This document shows positions 1 to 11,340 of a DNA stretch of 64,000 bases, one piece after another. The position numbers were made by a program, and so were the translations under genes. The DNA lies in contig NW_027476390.1 in assembly GCF_051020955.1 (NCBI RefSeq), forward strand, positions 186,001 through 250,000, read 5' to 3'. The stretch comes from Megalopta genalis. Its lineage: Eukaryota > Arthropoda > Insecta > Hymenoptera > Halictidae. Positions within the stretch are counted from its first letter, which is position 1. Each line of letters begins with the position of its first letter. Under the pieces are notes generated by a model. It searched no databases, was not told the origin of the DNA, and saw only the letters and a program-made list of their open reading frames with translations.

Positions 1-535
1 ATATCACTTATATTCACAAGTATGTGAAGCTAAATCATTCGCTGCGCATGGATTTGAAGCTAAGCCATCAACTTCGCGTTGACTTGATGCTAAATCATGT
101 GTTTCGCATGGATTTGAAGCTAACTCGTTTGTTTCGCATGCAGTTGAAACTGAATCATGAATATCACAAGCATTTGAAGCTAATCTATTCGTTTCGCATG
201 GATTCGAACATAACCCTTCTTCTTCGCATTGATTTTAATCTAAATCATGTGTTTCGCATGGATTTGAAGCTAACTCTTTTGTTTCGCATGCTGTTGAAGC
301 TAAATCATATATATCACAAGTATTTGAAGCTAATCCATTTGTTTCGCATGGTTTCGAAGATAAGCCTTCTACTTCGCATTGATTTTAATCTAAATCATGT
401 GTTTCGCATGGATTTGAAGCTAACTCGTTTGTTTCGCATGCAGTTGAAGCTGAATCATGAATATCACAAGTATTTGAAGCTAATCTATTCGTTTCGCATG
501 GATTCGAAGATAACCCTTCTTCTTCGCATTGATTT

Positions 536-685
536 GAAGCTAAATCATGTGTTTCGCATGGATTTGAAGCTAACTCGTTTGTTTCGCATGCTGTTGAAGC
601 TAAATCATGTATATCACAAGTATGTGAAGCTAATCCATTTGTTTCGCATGGTTTCGAAGATAAGCCTTCTACTTCGCATTGATTT
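536..685 (+). repeat. Representative 150-bp pentamer (A-B-C-D-E)
   Basis: This is one clean example of the second-level unit: A 536-565, B 566-595, C 596-625, D 626-655, E 656-685, each 30 bp. Comparing consensus A to E column by column, 15 of 30 positions are the same in all five types, including the first four bases (GAAG) and the C at columns 20 and 22. C differs most in the centre because it has ATATCACAAG where the others have TTTCGCATG, so it lacks the CpG. B carries a GCATGC palindrome, and the D/E junction carries TTCGAA when D ends in TTC. The consensus pentamer contains 29 G and 26 C (36.7% G+C). Confidence 0.95.
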
Positions 686-1195
686 GAAGCTAAATCATGT
701 GTTTCGCATGGATTTGAATCTAACTCGTTTGTTTCGCATGCTGTTGGAACTAAATCATGTATATCACAAGTATTTGAAGCTATATCATTTGTTTCGCATG
801 GATTCGAAGATAAGCCTCCTACTTCGCATTGATTTGAAGCTAAATCATGTGTTTCGCATGGATTTGAATCTAACTCGTTTGTTTCGCATGCTGTTGAAGT
901 TAAATCATGTATATCACAAATATTTGAAGCTATATCATTTGTTTCGCATGGATTCGAAAATAACCCTTCTAATTCGCATTCATTGGAACCTAAATGATGT
1001 GTTTCGCATGGATTTGAAGCTAACTCGTTTGTTTCGCATGCTGTTGAAGCTAAATCATGTATATCACAAGTATTTGAAGTTAAACAATTTGTTTCGCATG
1101 GTTTCGAAGATAATCCATATACTTCGCATCGATTTGAAGCTAAATCATGTGTTTCGCATGGGTTTGACGCTAACTCGTTTGTTTCGCCTGCATTT

Positions 1196-1226
1196 GAAGC
1201 TATATCACTTAAATTCACAAGTATGT
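1196..1226 (+). repeat. 31-bp marker monomer (C type with one inserted T), example of 54
   Basis: This C-type monomer reads CACTTAAATTCACAAG or CACTTATATTCACAAG where normal C reads CATGTATATCACAAG, so it has one extra T. It follows a B monomer with TTTCGCCTGCATTT and precedes a D variant with AATCATTCGCTTCGC and usually an E variant with CCATCAACTTCGCGTTGA. Last base of each of the 54 copies: 25, 1226, 2576, 2877, 3928, 5638, 6689, 7890, 9390, 11340, 11641, 12842, 14554, 15605, 15906, 16357, 16658, 17409, 17710, 18161, 18462, 19213, 21314, 23265, 24166, 24466, 25817, 28067, 29269, 30978, 32773, 33074, 33525, 33826, 35330, 36381, 36681, 38032, 39683, 41334, 43135, 43436, 44487, 45539, 46438, 47189, 48838, 50785, 56597, 58545, 61753, 62054, 63555, 63856. 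The extra base shifts every reading frame at each copy. Confidence 0.9.
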
Positions 1227-1559
1227 GAAGCAAAATCATTCGCTTCGCATGTATTTGAAGCTAAGCCATCAACTTCGCGTTGACTTGATGCTAAATCATG
1301 TGTTTCGCATGGATTTGAAGCTAACTCGTTTGTTTCGCATGCTGTTGAAGCTAAATCATGTATATCACAAGTATATGAAGCTAATCCATTTGTTTCGCAT
1401 GGTTTCGAAGATAAGCCTTCTACTTCGCATTGATTTGCAGATAAATCATGTGTTTCGCATGGATTTGAATCTAACTCGTTTGTTTCGCATGCTGTTGGAA
1501 CTAAATCATGTATGTCACATGTATTTGAAGCTAAACCATTTGATTCCCATGGATTTGAA

Positions 1560-1578
1560 GCTAAGCTTTCTACTTAGC
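1560..1578 (+). other. Small inverted repeat created by an E-monomer variant
   Basis: GCTAAG (1560-1565), a 7-base loop and CTTAGC (1573-1578) can pair as a 6-bp stem. It arises because this E variant has CTTAGC where most E monomers have CTTCGC. The variant recurs in many blocks (for example near 4260, 7322, 8822, 10,322, 13,171 and 42,570). No T run or gene end accompanies it, so I do not call a terminator. Confidence 0.5.
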
Positions 1579-3928
1579 ATTGATTTGAAGATAAATCATG
1601 TTTTTCGCTTGGACTTGAAGTTAACTCGTTTGCTTCGCATGCTGTTGAAGCTAAATCATGTATATCACAAGTATTTGAAGCTATATCATATGTTTCGCAT
1701 GGATTCGAAGATAAGCCTCCTACTTCGCATTTTTTGAAGATAAATCATGTGTTTCGCATGGATTTGAATCTAACTCGTTTGTTTCGCATGCTGTTGGAAC
1801 TAAATCATGTATATCACAAGTATTTGAAGCTATATCATTTGTTTCGCATTTATTCGTAGATAAGAATTCTACTTCGCATTGATTTTAATCTAAATCATGT
1901 GTTTCGCATGGATTTGAAGCTAACTCGTTTGTTTCGCATGCAGTTGAAGCTGAATCATGTATATCACAAGTATTTGAAGCTAAACCATTTGAATCCCATG
2001 GATTTGAAGCTAAGCTTTCTACTTAGCATTGATTTGAAGATAAATCATGTTTTTCGCTTGGACTTGAAGTTAACTCGTTTATTTCGCATGCTGTTGAAGC
2101 TCAATCATGTATACCACAAGTATATGAAGCTAATCCAATTGTTTCGCATGGATTCGAAGATAAGCCTTCTACTTCGCATTGATTTGAAGCTAAATCATGT
2201 GTTTCGCATGGATTTGAATCTAACTCGTTTGTTTCGCATGCTGTTGAAGTTAAATCATGTATATCACATGTATTTGAAGCTATATCATTTGTTTCGCATG
2301 GATTCGAAGATAACCCTTCTAATTCGCATTCATTGGAACCTAAATCATGTGTTTCGCATGGATTTGAAGCTAACTCGTTTGTTTCGCATGCTGTTGAAGC
2401 TAGATCATGTATATCACAAGTATTTGAAGTTAAACAATTTGTTTCGCATGGTTTCGAAGATAATCCATATACATCGCATTGATTTGAAGCTAAATCATGT
2501 CTTTCGCATGGGTTTGAAGCTAACTCGTTTGTTTCGCCTGCATTTGAAGCTATATCACTTATATTCACAAGTATGTGAAGCTAAATCATTCGCTTCGCAT
2601 GGATTTGAAGCTAAGCCATCAACTTCGCGTTGACTTGATGCTAAATCATGTGTTTCGCATGGATTTGAAGCTAACTCGTTTGTTTCGCATGCTGTTGAAG
2701 CTAAATCATGTATATCACAAGTATTTGAAGTTAAACAATTTGTTTCGCATGGTTTCAAAGATAATCCATATACTTCGCATTGATTTGAAGCTAAATCATG
2801 TGTTTCGCATGGGTTTGAAGCTAACTCGTTTGTTTCGCCTGCATTTGAAGCTATATCACTTATATTCACAAGTATGTGAAGCTAAATCATTCGCTGCGCA
2901 TGGATTTGAAGCTAAGCCATCAACTTCGCGTTGACTTGATGCTAAATCATGTGTTTCGCATGGATTTGAAGCTAACTCGTTTGTTTCGCATGCAGTTGAA
3001 ACTGAATCATGAATATCACAAGCATTTGAAGCTAATCTATTCGTTTCGCATGGATTCGAAGATAAGCCTTCTTCTTCGCATTGATTTGAAGCTAAATCAT
3101 GTGTTTCGCATGGATTTGAAGCTAACTCGTTTGTTTCGCATGCTGTTGAAGCTAAATCATGTATATCACAAGTATTTGAAGCTAATCCATTTGTTTCGCA
3201 TGGTTTCGAAGATAAGCCTTCTACTTCGCATTGATTTTAATCTAAATCATGTGTTTCGCATGGATTTGAAGCTAACTCGTTTGTTTCGCATGCAGTTGAA
3301 GCTGAATCATGAATATCACAAGTATTTGAAGCTAATCTATTCGTTTCGCATGGATTCGAAGATAACCCTTCTTCTTCGCATTGATTTGAAGCTAAATCAT
3401 GTGTTTCGCATGGATTTGAAGCTAACTCGTTTGTTTCGCATGCTGTTGAAGCTAAATCATGTATATCACAAGTATGTGAAGCTAATCCATTTGTTTCGCA
3501 TGGATTCGAAGATAAGCCTCCTACTTCGCATTGATTTGAAGCTAAATCATGTGTTTCGCATGGATTTGAATCTAACTCGTTTGTTTCGCATGCTGTTGAA
3601 GTTAAATCATGTATATCACATGTATTTGAAGCTATATCATTTGTTTCGCATGGATTCGAAAATAACCCTTCTAATTCGCATTCATTGGAACCTAAATCAT
3701 GTGTTTCGCATGGATTTGAAGCTAACTCGTTTGTTTCGCATGCTGTTGAAGCTAAATCATGTATATCACAAGTATTTGAAGTTAAACAATTTGTTTCGCA
3801 TGGTTTCGAAGATAATCCATATACTTCGCATCGATTTGAAGCTAAATCATGTGTTTCGCATGGGTTTGACGCTAACTCGTTTGTTTCGCCTGCATTTGAA
3901 GCTATATCACTTAAATTCACAAGTATGT

Positions 3929-5638
3929 GAAGCAAAATCATTCGCTTCGCATGTATTTGAAGCTAAGCCATCAACTTCGCGTTGACTTGATGCTAAATCA
4001 TGTGTTTCGCATGGATTTGAAGCTAACTCGTTTGTTTCGCATGCTGTTGAAGCTAAATCATGTATATCACAAGTATATGAAGCTAATCCATTTGTTTCGC
4101 ATGGTTTCGAAGATAAGCCTTCTACTTCGCATTGATTTGCAGATAAATCATGTGTTTCGCATGGATTTGAATCTAACTCGTTTGTTTCGCATGCTGTTGG
4201 AACTAAATCATGTATGTCACATGTATTTGAAGCTAAACCATTTGATTCCCATGGATTTGAAGCTAAGCTTTCTACTTAGCATTGATTTGAAGATAAATCA
4301 TGTTTTTCGCTTGGACTTGAAGTTAACTCGTTTGCTTCGCATGCTGTTGAAGCTAAATCATGTATATCACAAGTATTTGAAGCTATATCATATGTTTCGC
4401 ATGGATTCGAAGATAAGCCTCCTACTTCGCATTGATTTGAAGATAAATCATGTGTTTCGCATGGATTTGAATCTATCTCGTTTGTTTCGCATGCTGTTGG
4501 AACTAAATCATGTATATCACAAGTATTTGAAGCTATATCATTTGTTTCGCATTTATTCGAAGATAAGCCTTCTACTTCGCATTGATTTTAATCTAAATCA
4601 TGTGTTTTGCATGGATTTGAAGCTAACTCGTTTGTTTCGCATGCAGTTGAAGCTGAATCATGTATATCACAAGTATTTGAAGCTAAACCATTTGATTCCC
4701 ATGGATTTGAAGCTAAGCTTTCTACTTAGCATTGATTTGAAGATAAATCATGTTTTTCGCTTGGACTTGAAGTTAACTCGTTTGCTTCGCATGCTGTTGA
4801 AGCTAAATCATGTATATCACAAGTATTTGAAGCTATATCATATGTTTCGCATGGATTCGAAGATAAGCCTCCTACTTCGCATTGATTTGAAGATAAATCA
4901 TGTGTTTCGCATGGATTTGAATCTAACTCGTTTGTTTCGCATGCTGTTGGAACTAAATCATGTATATCACAAGTATTTGAAGCTAACTCGTTTGTTTCGC
5001 ATGCAGTTGAAGCTGAATCATGTATATCACAAGTATTTGAAGCTAAACCATTTGAATCCCATGGATTTGAAGCTAAGCTTTCTACTTAGCATTGATTTGA
5101 AGATAAATCATGTTTTTCGCTTGGACTTGAAGTTAACTCGTTTATTTCGCATGCTGTTGAAGCTCAATCATGTATACCACAAGTATATGAAGCTAATCCA
5201 ATTGTTCGCATGGATTCGAAGATAAGCCTTCTACTTCGCATTGATTTGAAGCTAAATCATGTGTTTCGCATGGATTTGAATCTAACTCGTTTGTTTCGCA
5301 TGCTGTTGAAGTTAAATCATGTATATCACATGTATTTGAAGCTATATCATTTGTTTCGCATGGATTCGAAGATAACCCTTCTAATTCGCATTCATTAGAA
5401 CCTAAATCATGTGTTTTGCATGGATTTGAAGCTAACTCGTTTGTTTTGCATGCTGTTGAAGCTAAATCATGTATATCACAAGTATTTGAAGTTAAACAAT
5501 TTGTTTCGCATGGTTTCGAAGATAATCCATATACTTCGCATTGATTTGAAGCTAAATCATGTGTTTCGCATGGGTTTGAAGCTAACTCGTTTGTTTCGCC
5601 TTCATTTGAAGCTATATCACTTATATTCACAAGTATGT
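3929..5638. repeat. 11.4-pentamer block with BC phase slip, copy 1
   Basis: This block is 1,710 bp, not a multiple of 150. At 4979 a second B-C pair (4979-5038) follows directly on B-C, so 60 bp are doubled or 90 bp (D-E-A) are missing. A one-base loss near 5202 (AATTGTTCGC) cancels the marker base. The block recurs at 12843-14554 and 29270-30978 with the same slip and the same one-base loss. Three copies of one unusual junction mean block-scale duplication after the slip arose. Confidence 0.88.
4979..5038 (+). repeat. Doubled B-C pair (phase slip), also 13895-13954 and 30321-30380
   Basis: B-C (TTTCGCATGCTGTTGGAAC, then ATATCACAAG) is followed at once by another B-C (TTTCGCATGCAGTTGAAGC, then ATATCACAAG) instead of D. 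The pentamer phase moves by 60 bp. The same join with the same neighbours occurs at 13895 and 30321, so it arose once and was copied. Confidence 0.9.
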
Positions 5639-7890
5639 GAAGCTAAATCATTCGTTTCGCATGGATTTGAAGCTAAGCCATCAACTTCGCGTTGACTTGA
5701 TGCTAAATCATGTGTTTCGCATGGATTTGAAGCTAACTCGTTTGTTTCGCATGCTGTTGAAGCTGAATCATGTATATCACAAGTATTTGTAGCTATATCA
5801 TATGTTTCGCATGGATTCGAAGATAACCCTTCTAATTCGCATTGATTTGAAGCTAAATCATGTGTTTCGCATGGATTTGAAGCTAACTCGTTTGTTTCCC
5901 ATGCAGTTGAAGCTGAATCATGAATATCACAGGAATTTGAAGCTAATCTATTCGTTTCGCATGGATTCGAAGATAACCCTTCTTCTTCGCATTGATTTGA
6001 AGCTAAATCATGTGTTTCGCATGGGTTTGAAGCTAACTCGTTTATTTCGCATGCTGTTAAAGCTAAATCATGTATATCACAAGTATATGAAGCTAATCCA
6101 TTTGTTTCGCATGGTTTCGAAGATAATCCATATACTTCGCATTGATTTGAAGCTAAATCATGTGTTTCGCATGGGTTTGAAGCTAACTCGTTTGTTTCGC
6201 ATGCAGTTGAAACTGAATCATGAATATCACAAGCATTTGAAGCTAATCTATTCGTTTCGCATGGATTCGAAGATAACCCTTCTTCTTCGCATTGATTTGA
6301 AGCTAAATCATATGTTTCGCATGGATTTGAAGCTAACTCGTTTGTTTCGCATGCTGTTGAAGCTAAATCATGTATATCACAAGTATATGAAGCTAATCCA
6401 TTTGTTTCGCATGGTTTCGAAGATAAGCCTTCTACTTCGCATTGATTTTAATCTAAATCATGTGTTTCGCATGGATTTGAAGCTAACTCGTTTGCTTCGC
6501 ATGCAGTTGAAGCTGAATCATGAATATCACAAGTATTTGAAGCTAATCTATTCGTTTCGCATGGATTCGAAGATAACCTTTCTTCTTCGCATTGATTTGA
6601 AGCTAAATCATGTGTTTCGCATGGGTTTGAAGCTAACTCGTTTGTTTCGCCTGCATTTGAAGCTATATCACTTATATTCACAAGTATGTGAAGCTAAATC
6701 ATTCGCTGCGCATGGATTTGAAGCTAAGCCATCAACTTCTCGTTGACTTGATGCTAAATCATGTGTTTCGCATGGATTTGAAGCTAACTCGTTTGTTTCG
6801 CATGCAGTTGAAACTGAATCATGAATATCACAAGCATTTGAAGCTAATCTATTCGTTTCGCATGGATTCGAAGATAACCCTTCTTCTTCGCATTGATTTG
6901 AAGCTAAATCATGTGTTTCGCATGGATTTGAAGCTAACTCGTTTGTTTCGCATGCTGTTGAAGCTAAATCATGTATATCACAAGTATGTGAAGCTAATCC
7001 ATTTGTTTCGCATGGTTTCGAAGATAAGCCTTCTACTTCGCATTGATTTGCAGATAAATCATGTGTTTCGCATGGATTTGAATCTAACTCGTTTGTTTCG
7101 CATGCTGTTGGAACTAAATCATGTATATCACAAGTATTTGAAGCTATATCATTTGTTTCGCATTTATTCGAAGATAAGCCTTCTACTTCGCATTGATTTT
7201 TATCTAAATCATGTGTTTCGCATGGATTTGAAGCTAACTCGTTTGTTTCGCATGCAGTTGAAGCTGAATCATGTATATCACAAGTATTTGAAGCTAAACC
7301 ATTTGATTCCCATGGATTTGAAGCTAAGCTTTCTACTTAGCATTGATTTGAAGATAAATCATGTTTTTCGCTTGGACTTGAAGTTAACTCGTTTGCTTCG
7401 CATGCTGTTGAAGCTAAATCATGTATATCACAAGTATTTGAAGCTATATCATATGTTTCGCATGGATTCGAAGATAAGCCTCCTACTTCGCATTGATTTG
7501 AAGCTAAATCATGTGTTTCGCATGGATTTGAATCTAACTCGTTTGTTTCGCATGCTGTTGAAGTTAAATCATGTATATCACATGTATTTGAAGCTATATC
7601 ATTTGTTTCGCATGGATTCGAAAATAACCCTTCTAATTCGCATTCATTGGAACCTAAATCATGTGTTTCGCATGGATTTGAAGCTAACTCGTTTGTTTCG
7701 CATGCTGTTGAAGCTAAATCATGTATATCACAAGTATTTGAAGTTAAACAATTTCTTTCGCATGGTTTCGAAGGTAATCCATATACTTCGCATTGATTTG
7801 AAGCTAAATCATGTGTTTCGCATGGGTTTGAAGCTAACTCGTTTGTTTCGCCTGCATTTGAAGCTATATCACTTATATTCACAAGTATGT
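5639..7890. repeat. Blocks of 7 and 8 pentamers
   Basis: The two blocks end at 6689 and 7890. The stretch from about 5.80 kb matches 26.88 kb, 31.14 kb and 41.50 kb (offsets 21,079, 25,340 and 35,696). It shares the variant TTTCCCATGCAG near 5895 with the 31.2-kb copy only. The second block carries ATTTTTATCTAAATC at about 7197, a variant seen again only near 62,862 (offset 55,665). No non-repeat sequence is present. Confidence 0.85.
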
Positions 7891-9390
7891 GAAGCTAAAT
7901 CATTCGCTTCGCATGGATTTGAAGCTAAGCCATCAACTTCGCGTTGACTTGATGCTAAATCATGTGTTTCGCATGGATTTGAAGCTAACTCGTTTGTTTC
8001 GCATGCAGTTGAAGCTGAATCATGAATATCACAAGTATTTGAAGCTAATCTATTCGTTTCGCATGGATTCGAAGATAACCCTTCTTCTTCGCATTGATTT
8101 GAAGCTAAATCATGTGTTTCGCATGGATTTGAATCTAACTCGTTTGTTTCGCATGCTGTTGAAGCTAAATCATGTATATCACAAGTATTTGAATCTATAT
8201 CATTTGTTTCGCATTTATTCGAAGATAAGCCTTCTACTTCGCATTGATTTTAATCTAAATCATGTGTTTCGCATGGATTTGAAGCTAACTCGTTTGTTTC
8301 GCATGCAGTTGAAGCTGAATCATGTATATCACAAGTATTTGTAGCTATATCATATGTTTCGCATGGATTCGAAGATAACCCTTCTAATTCGCATTGATTT
8401 GAAGCTAAATCATGTGTTTCGCATGGATTTGAAGCTAACTCGTTTGTTTCGCATGCAGTTGAAGCTGAATCATGAATATCACCGGTATTTGAAGCTAATC
8501 TATTCGTTTCGCATGGATTCGAAGATAACCCTTCTTCTTCGCATTGATTTGAAGCTAAATCATGTGTTTCGCATGGGTTTGAAGCTAACTCGTTTATTTC
8601 GCATGCTGTTGAAGCTAAATCATGTATATCACAAGTATATGAAGCTAATCCATTTGTTTCGCATGGTTTCGAAGATAAGCCTTCTACTTCGCATTGATTT
8701 GCAGATAAATCATGTGTTTCGCATGGATTTGAATCTAACTCGTTTGTTTCGCATGCTGTTGGAACTAAATCATGTATGTCACATGTATTTGAAGCTAAAC
8801 CATTTGATTCCCATGGATTTGAAGCTAAGCTTTCTACTTAGCATTGATTTGAAGATAAATCATGTTTTTCGCTTGGCCTGGAATTAACTCGTTTGCTTCG
8901 CATGCTGTTGAAGCTAAATCATGTATATCACAAGTATTTGAAGCTATATCATATGTTTCGCATGGATTCGAAGATAAGCCTCCTACTTCGCATTGATTTG
9001 AAGCTAAATCATGTGTTTCGCATGGATTTGAATCTAACTCGTTTGTTTCGCATGCTGTTGAAGTTAAATCATGTATATCACATGTATTTGAAGCTATATC
9101 ATTTGTTTCGCATGGATTCGAAAATAACCCTTCTAATTCGCATTCATTGGAACCTAAATCATGTGTTTCGCATGGATTTGAAGCTAACTCGTTTGTTTCG
9201 CATGCTGTTGAAGCTAAATCATGTATATCACAAGTATTTGAAGTTAAACAATTTCTTTCGCATGGTTTCGAAGGTAATCCATATACTTCGCATTGATTTG
9301 AAGCTAAATCATGTGTTTCGCATGGGTTTGAAGCTAACTCGTTTGTTTCGCCTGCATTTGAAGCTATATCACTTATATTCACAAGTATGT
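7891..9390. repeat. 1,500-bp tandem duplication, copy 1
   Basis: This block repeats at 9391-10890 with an offset of exactly 1,500 bp. The match extends from about 7.29 kb through about 10.49 kb. Both copies share the rare variant ATCACCGGTATTT (8479 and 9979). Copy 1 differs by TTGGCCTGGAATTAAC near 8878, where copy 2 has the usual TTGGACTTGAAGTTAAC, and by GAATCTATATC near 8190. The one-base loss at 8878 makes the block 10 x 150 bp exactly. Confidence 0.88.
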
Positions 9391-11340
9391 GAAGCTAAAT
9401 CATTCGCTTCGCATGGATTTGAAGCTAAGCCATCAACTTCGCGTTGACTTGATGCTAAATCATGTGTTTCGCATGGATTTGAAGCTAACTCGTTTGTTTC
9501 GCATGCAGTTGAAGCTGAATCATGAATATCACAAGTATTTGAAGCTAATCTATTCGTTTCGCATGGATTCGAAGATAACCCTTCTTCTTCGCATTGATTT
9601 GAAGCTAAATCATGTGTTTCGCATGGATTTGAATCTAACTCGTTTGTTTCGCATGCTGTTGAAGCTAAATCATGTATATCACAAGTATTTGAAGCTATAT
9701 CATTTGTTTCGCATTTATTCGAAGATAAGCCTTCTACTTCGCATTGATTTTAATCTAAATCATGTGTTTCGCATGGATTTGAAGCTAACTCGTTTGTTTC
9801 GCATGCAGTTGAAGCTGAATCATGTATATCACAAGTATTTGTAGCTATATCATATGTTTCGCATGGATTCGAAGATAACCCTTCTAATTCGCATTGATTT
9901 GAAGCTAAATCATGTGTTTCGCATGGATTTGAAGCTAACTCGTTTGTTTCGCATGCAGTTGAAGCTGAATCATGAATATCACCGGTATTTGAAGCTAATC
10001 TATTCGTTTCGCATGGATTCGAAGATAACCCTTCTTCTTCGCATTGATTTGAAGCTAAATCATGTGTTTCGCATGGGTTTGAAGCTAACTCGTTTATTTC
10101 GCATGCTGTTGAAGCTAAATCATGTATATCACAAGTATATGAAGCTAATCCATTTGTTTCGCATGGTTTCGAAGATAAGCCTTCTACTTCGCATTGATTT
10201 GCAGATAAATCATGTGTTTCGCATGGATTTGAATCTAACTCGTTTGTTTCGCATGCTGTTGGAACTAAATCATGTATGTCACATGTATTTGAAGCTAAAC
10301 CATTTGATTCCCATGGATTTGAAGCTAAGCTTTCTACTTAGCATTGATTTGAAGATAAATCATGTTTTTCGCTTGGACTTGAAGTTAACTCGTTTGCTTC
10401 GCATGCTGTTGAAGCTAAATCATGTATATCACAAGTATTTGAAGCTATATCATATGTTTCGCATGGATTCGAAGATAAGCCTCCTACTTCGCATTTTTTG
10501 AAGATAAATCATGTGTTTCGCATGGATTTGAATCTAACTCGTTTGTTTCGCATGCTGTTGGAACTAAATCATGTATATCACAAGTATTTGAAGCTATATC
10601 ATTTGTTTCGCATTTATTCGAAGATAAGAATTCTACTTCGCATTGATTTTAATCTAAATCATGTGTTTCGCATGGATTTGAAGCTAACTCGTTTGTTTCG
10701 CATGCAGTTGAAGCTGAATCATGTATATCACAAGTATTTGAAGCTAAACCATTTGAATCCCATGGATTTGAAGCTAAGCTTTCTACTTAGCATTGATTTG
10801 AAGATAAATCATGTTTTTCGCTTGGACTTGAAGTTAACTCGTTTATTTCGCATGCTGTTGAAGCTCAATCATGTATACCACAAGTATATGAAGCTAATCC
10901 AATTGTTTCGCATGGATTCGAAGATAAGCCTTCTACTTCGCATTGATTTGAAGCTAAATCATGTGTTTCGCATGGATTTGAATCTAACTCGTTTGTTTCG
11001 CATGCTGTTGAAGTTAAATCATGTATATCACATGTATTTGAAGCTATATCATTTGTTTCGCATGGATTCGAAGATAACCCTTCTAATTCGCATTCATTGG
11101 AACCTAAATCATGTGTTTCGCATGGATTTGAAGCTAACTCGTTTGTTTCGCATGCTGTTGAAGCTAGATCATGTATATCACAAGTATTTGAAGTTAAACA
11201 ATTTGTTTCGCATGGTTTCGAAGATAATCCATATACATCGCATTGATTTGAAGCTAAATCATGTCTTTCGCATGGGTTTGAAGCTAACTCGTTTGTTTCG
11301 CCTGCATTTGAAGCTATATCACTTATATTCACAAGTATGT
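9391..11340. repeat. 1,500-bp duplication copy 2, then a copy of the 1.7-2.6 kb segment
   Basis: The block is 13 pentamers. Its first ~1.1 kb is the second copy of the 1,500-bp duplication. From about 10.2 kb it follows the 1.44-2.58 kb segment at 8,764 bp offset, including the GCATTTTTTGAAG deletion near 10,494 and AAGAATTCTACTTCG near 10,627. Two donors are therefore joined within one block. Confidence 0.85.

Larger units (their letters stand above)
1..3928. repeat. Blocks of 8, 9, 2 and 7 pentamers
   Basis: Four marker-bounded blocks end at 1226, 2576, 2877 and 3928. The first (26-1226) matches 11642-12842 at an offset of 11,616 bp and 28068-29269 at about 28,042 bp. The second is an exact 9 x 150 bp because a one-base loss near 1731 (GCATTTTTTGAAG instead of GCATTGATTTGAAG) cancels the marker insertion. 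The same loss occurs near 10,494, and about 1.44-2.88 kb matches 10.2-11.64 kb at 8,764 bp offset. Confidence 0.85.

Noticed and set aside
536..685. Pentapeptide-repeat protein (alternating Cys and Leu every five residues on the minus strand)
   Set aside because: The spacing fits but the residues before the central position are not the small or Asp/Asn ones typical of that family. The resemblance comes from the 30-bp period.
626..685. CENP-B box in TTTCGCATGGATTCGAAG
   Set aside because: It has TTCG but lacks the A and CGGG required in the known 17-bp box.
1560..1578. Transcription terminator hairpin
   Set aside because: The stem is only 6 bp, comes from a single base change in a repeat monomer, and has no gene upstream and no T tract.
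1560..1580. Variant genetic code (TAA as Gln) to remove minus-frame stops
   Set aside because: It would remove the CTTAGC and GATTTTAATC stops but not the marker frameshifts or the TGA stops, and nothing else in the window suggests a ciliate-like genome.
2555..2576. Programmed frameshift at the marker that would join minus-strand frames
   Set aside because: Joining needs a +1 shift near TAT-AAG-TGA. I see no known slippery motif, the same shift would be needed 54 times, and other stops remain.
3685..3930. 81-codon plus frame of MEPKSCVSHGFEANSF type, repeated in many blocks
   Set aside because: It depends on a variant E monomer (CATTCATTGGAACC) removing the TGA that closes this frame in ordinary E monomers. 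It is a shadow of the repeat.
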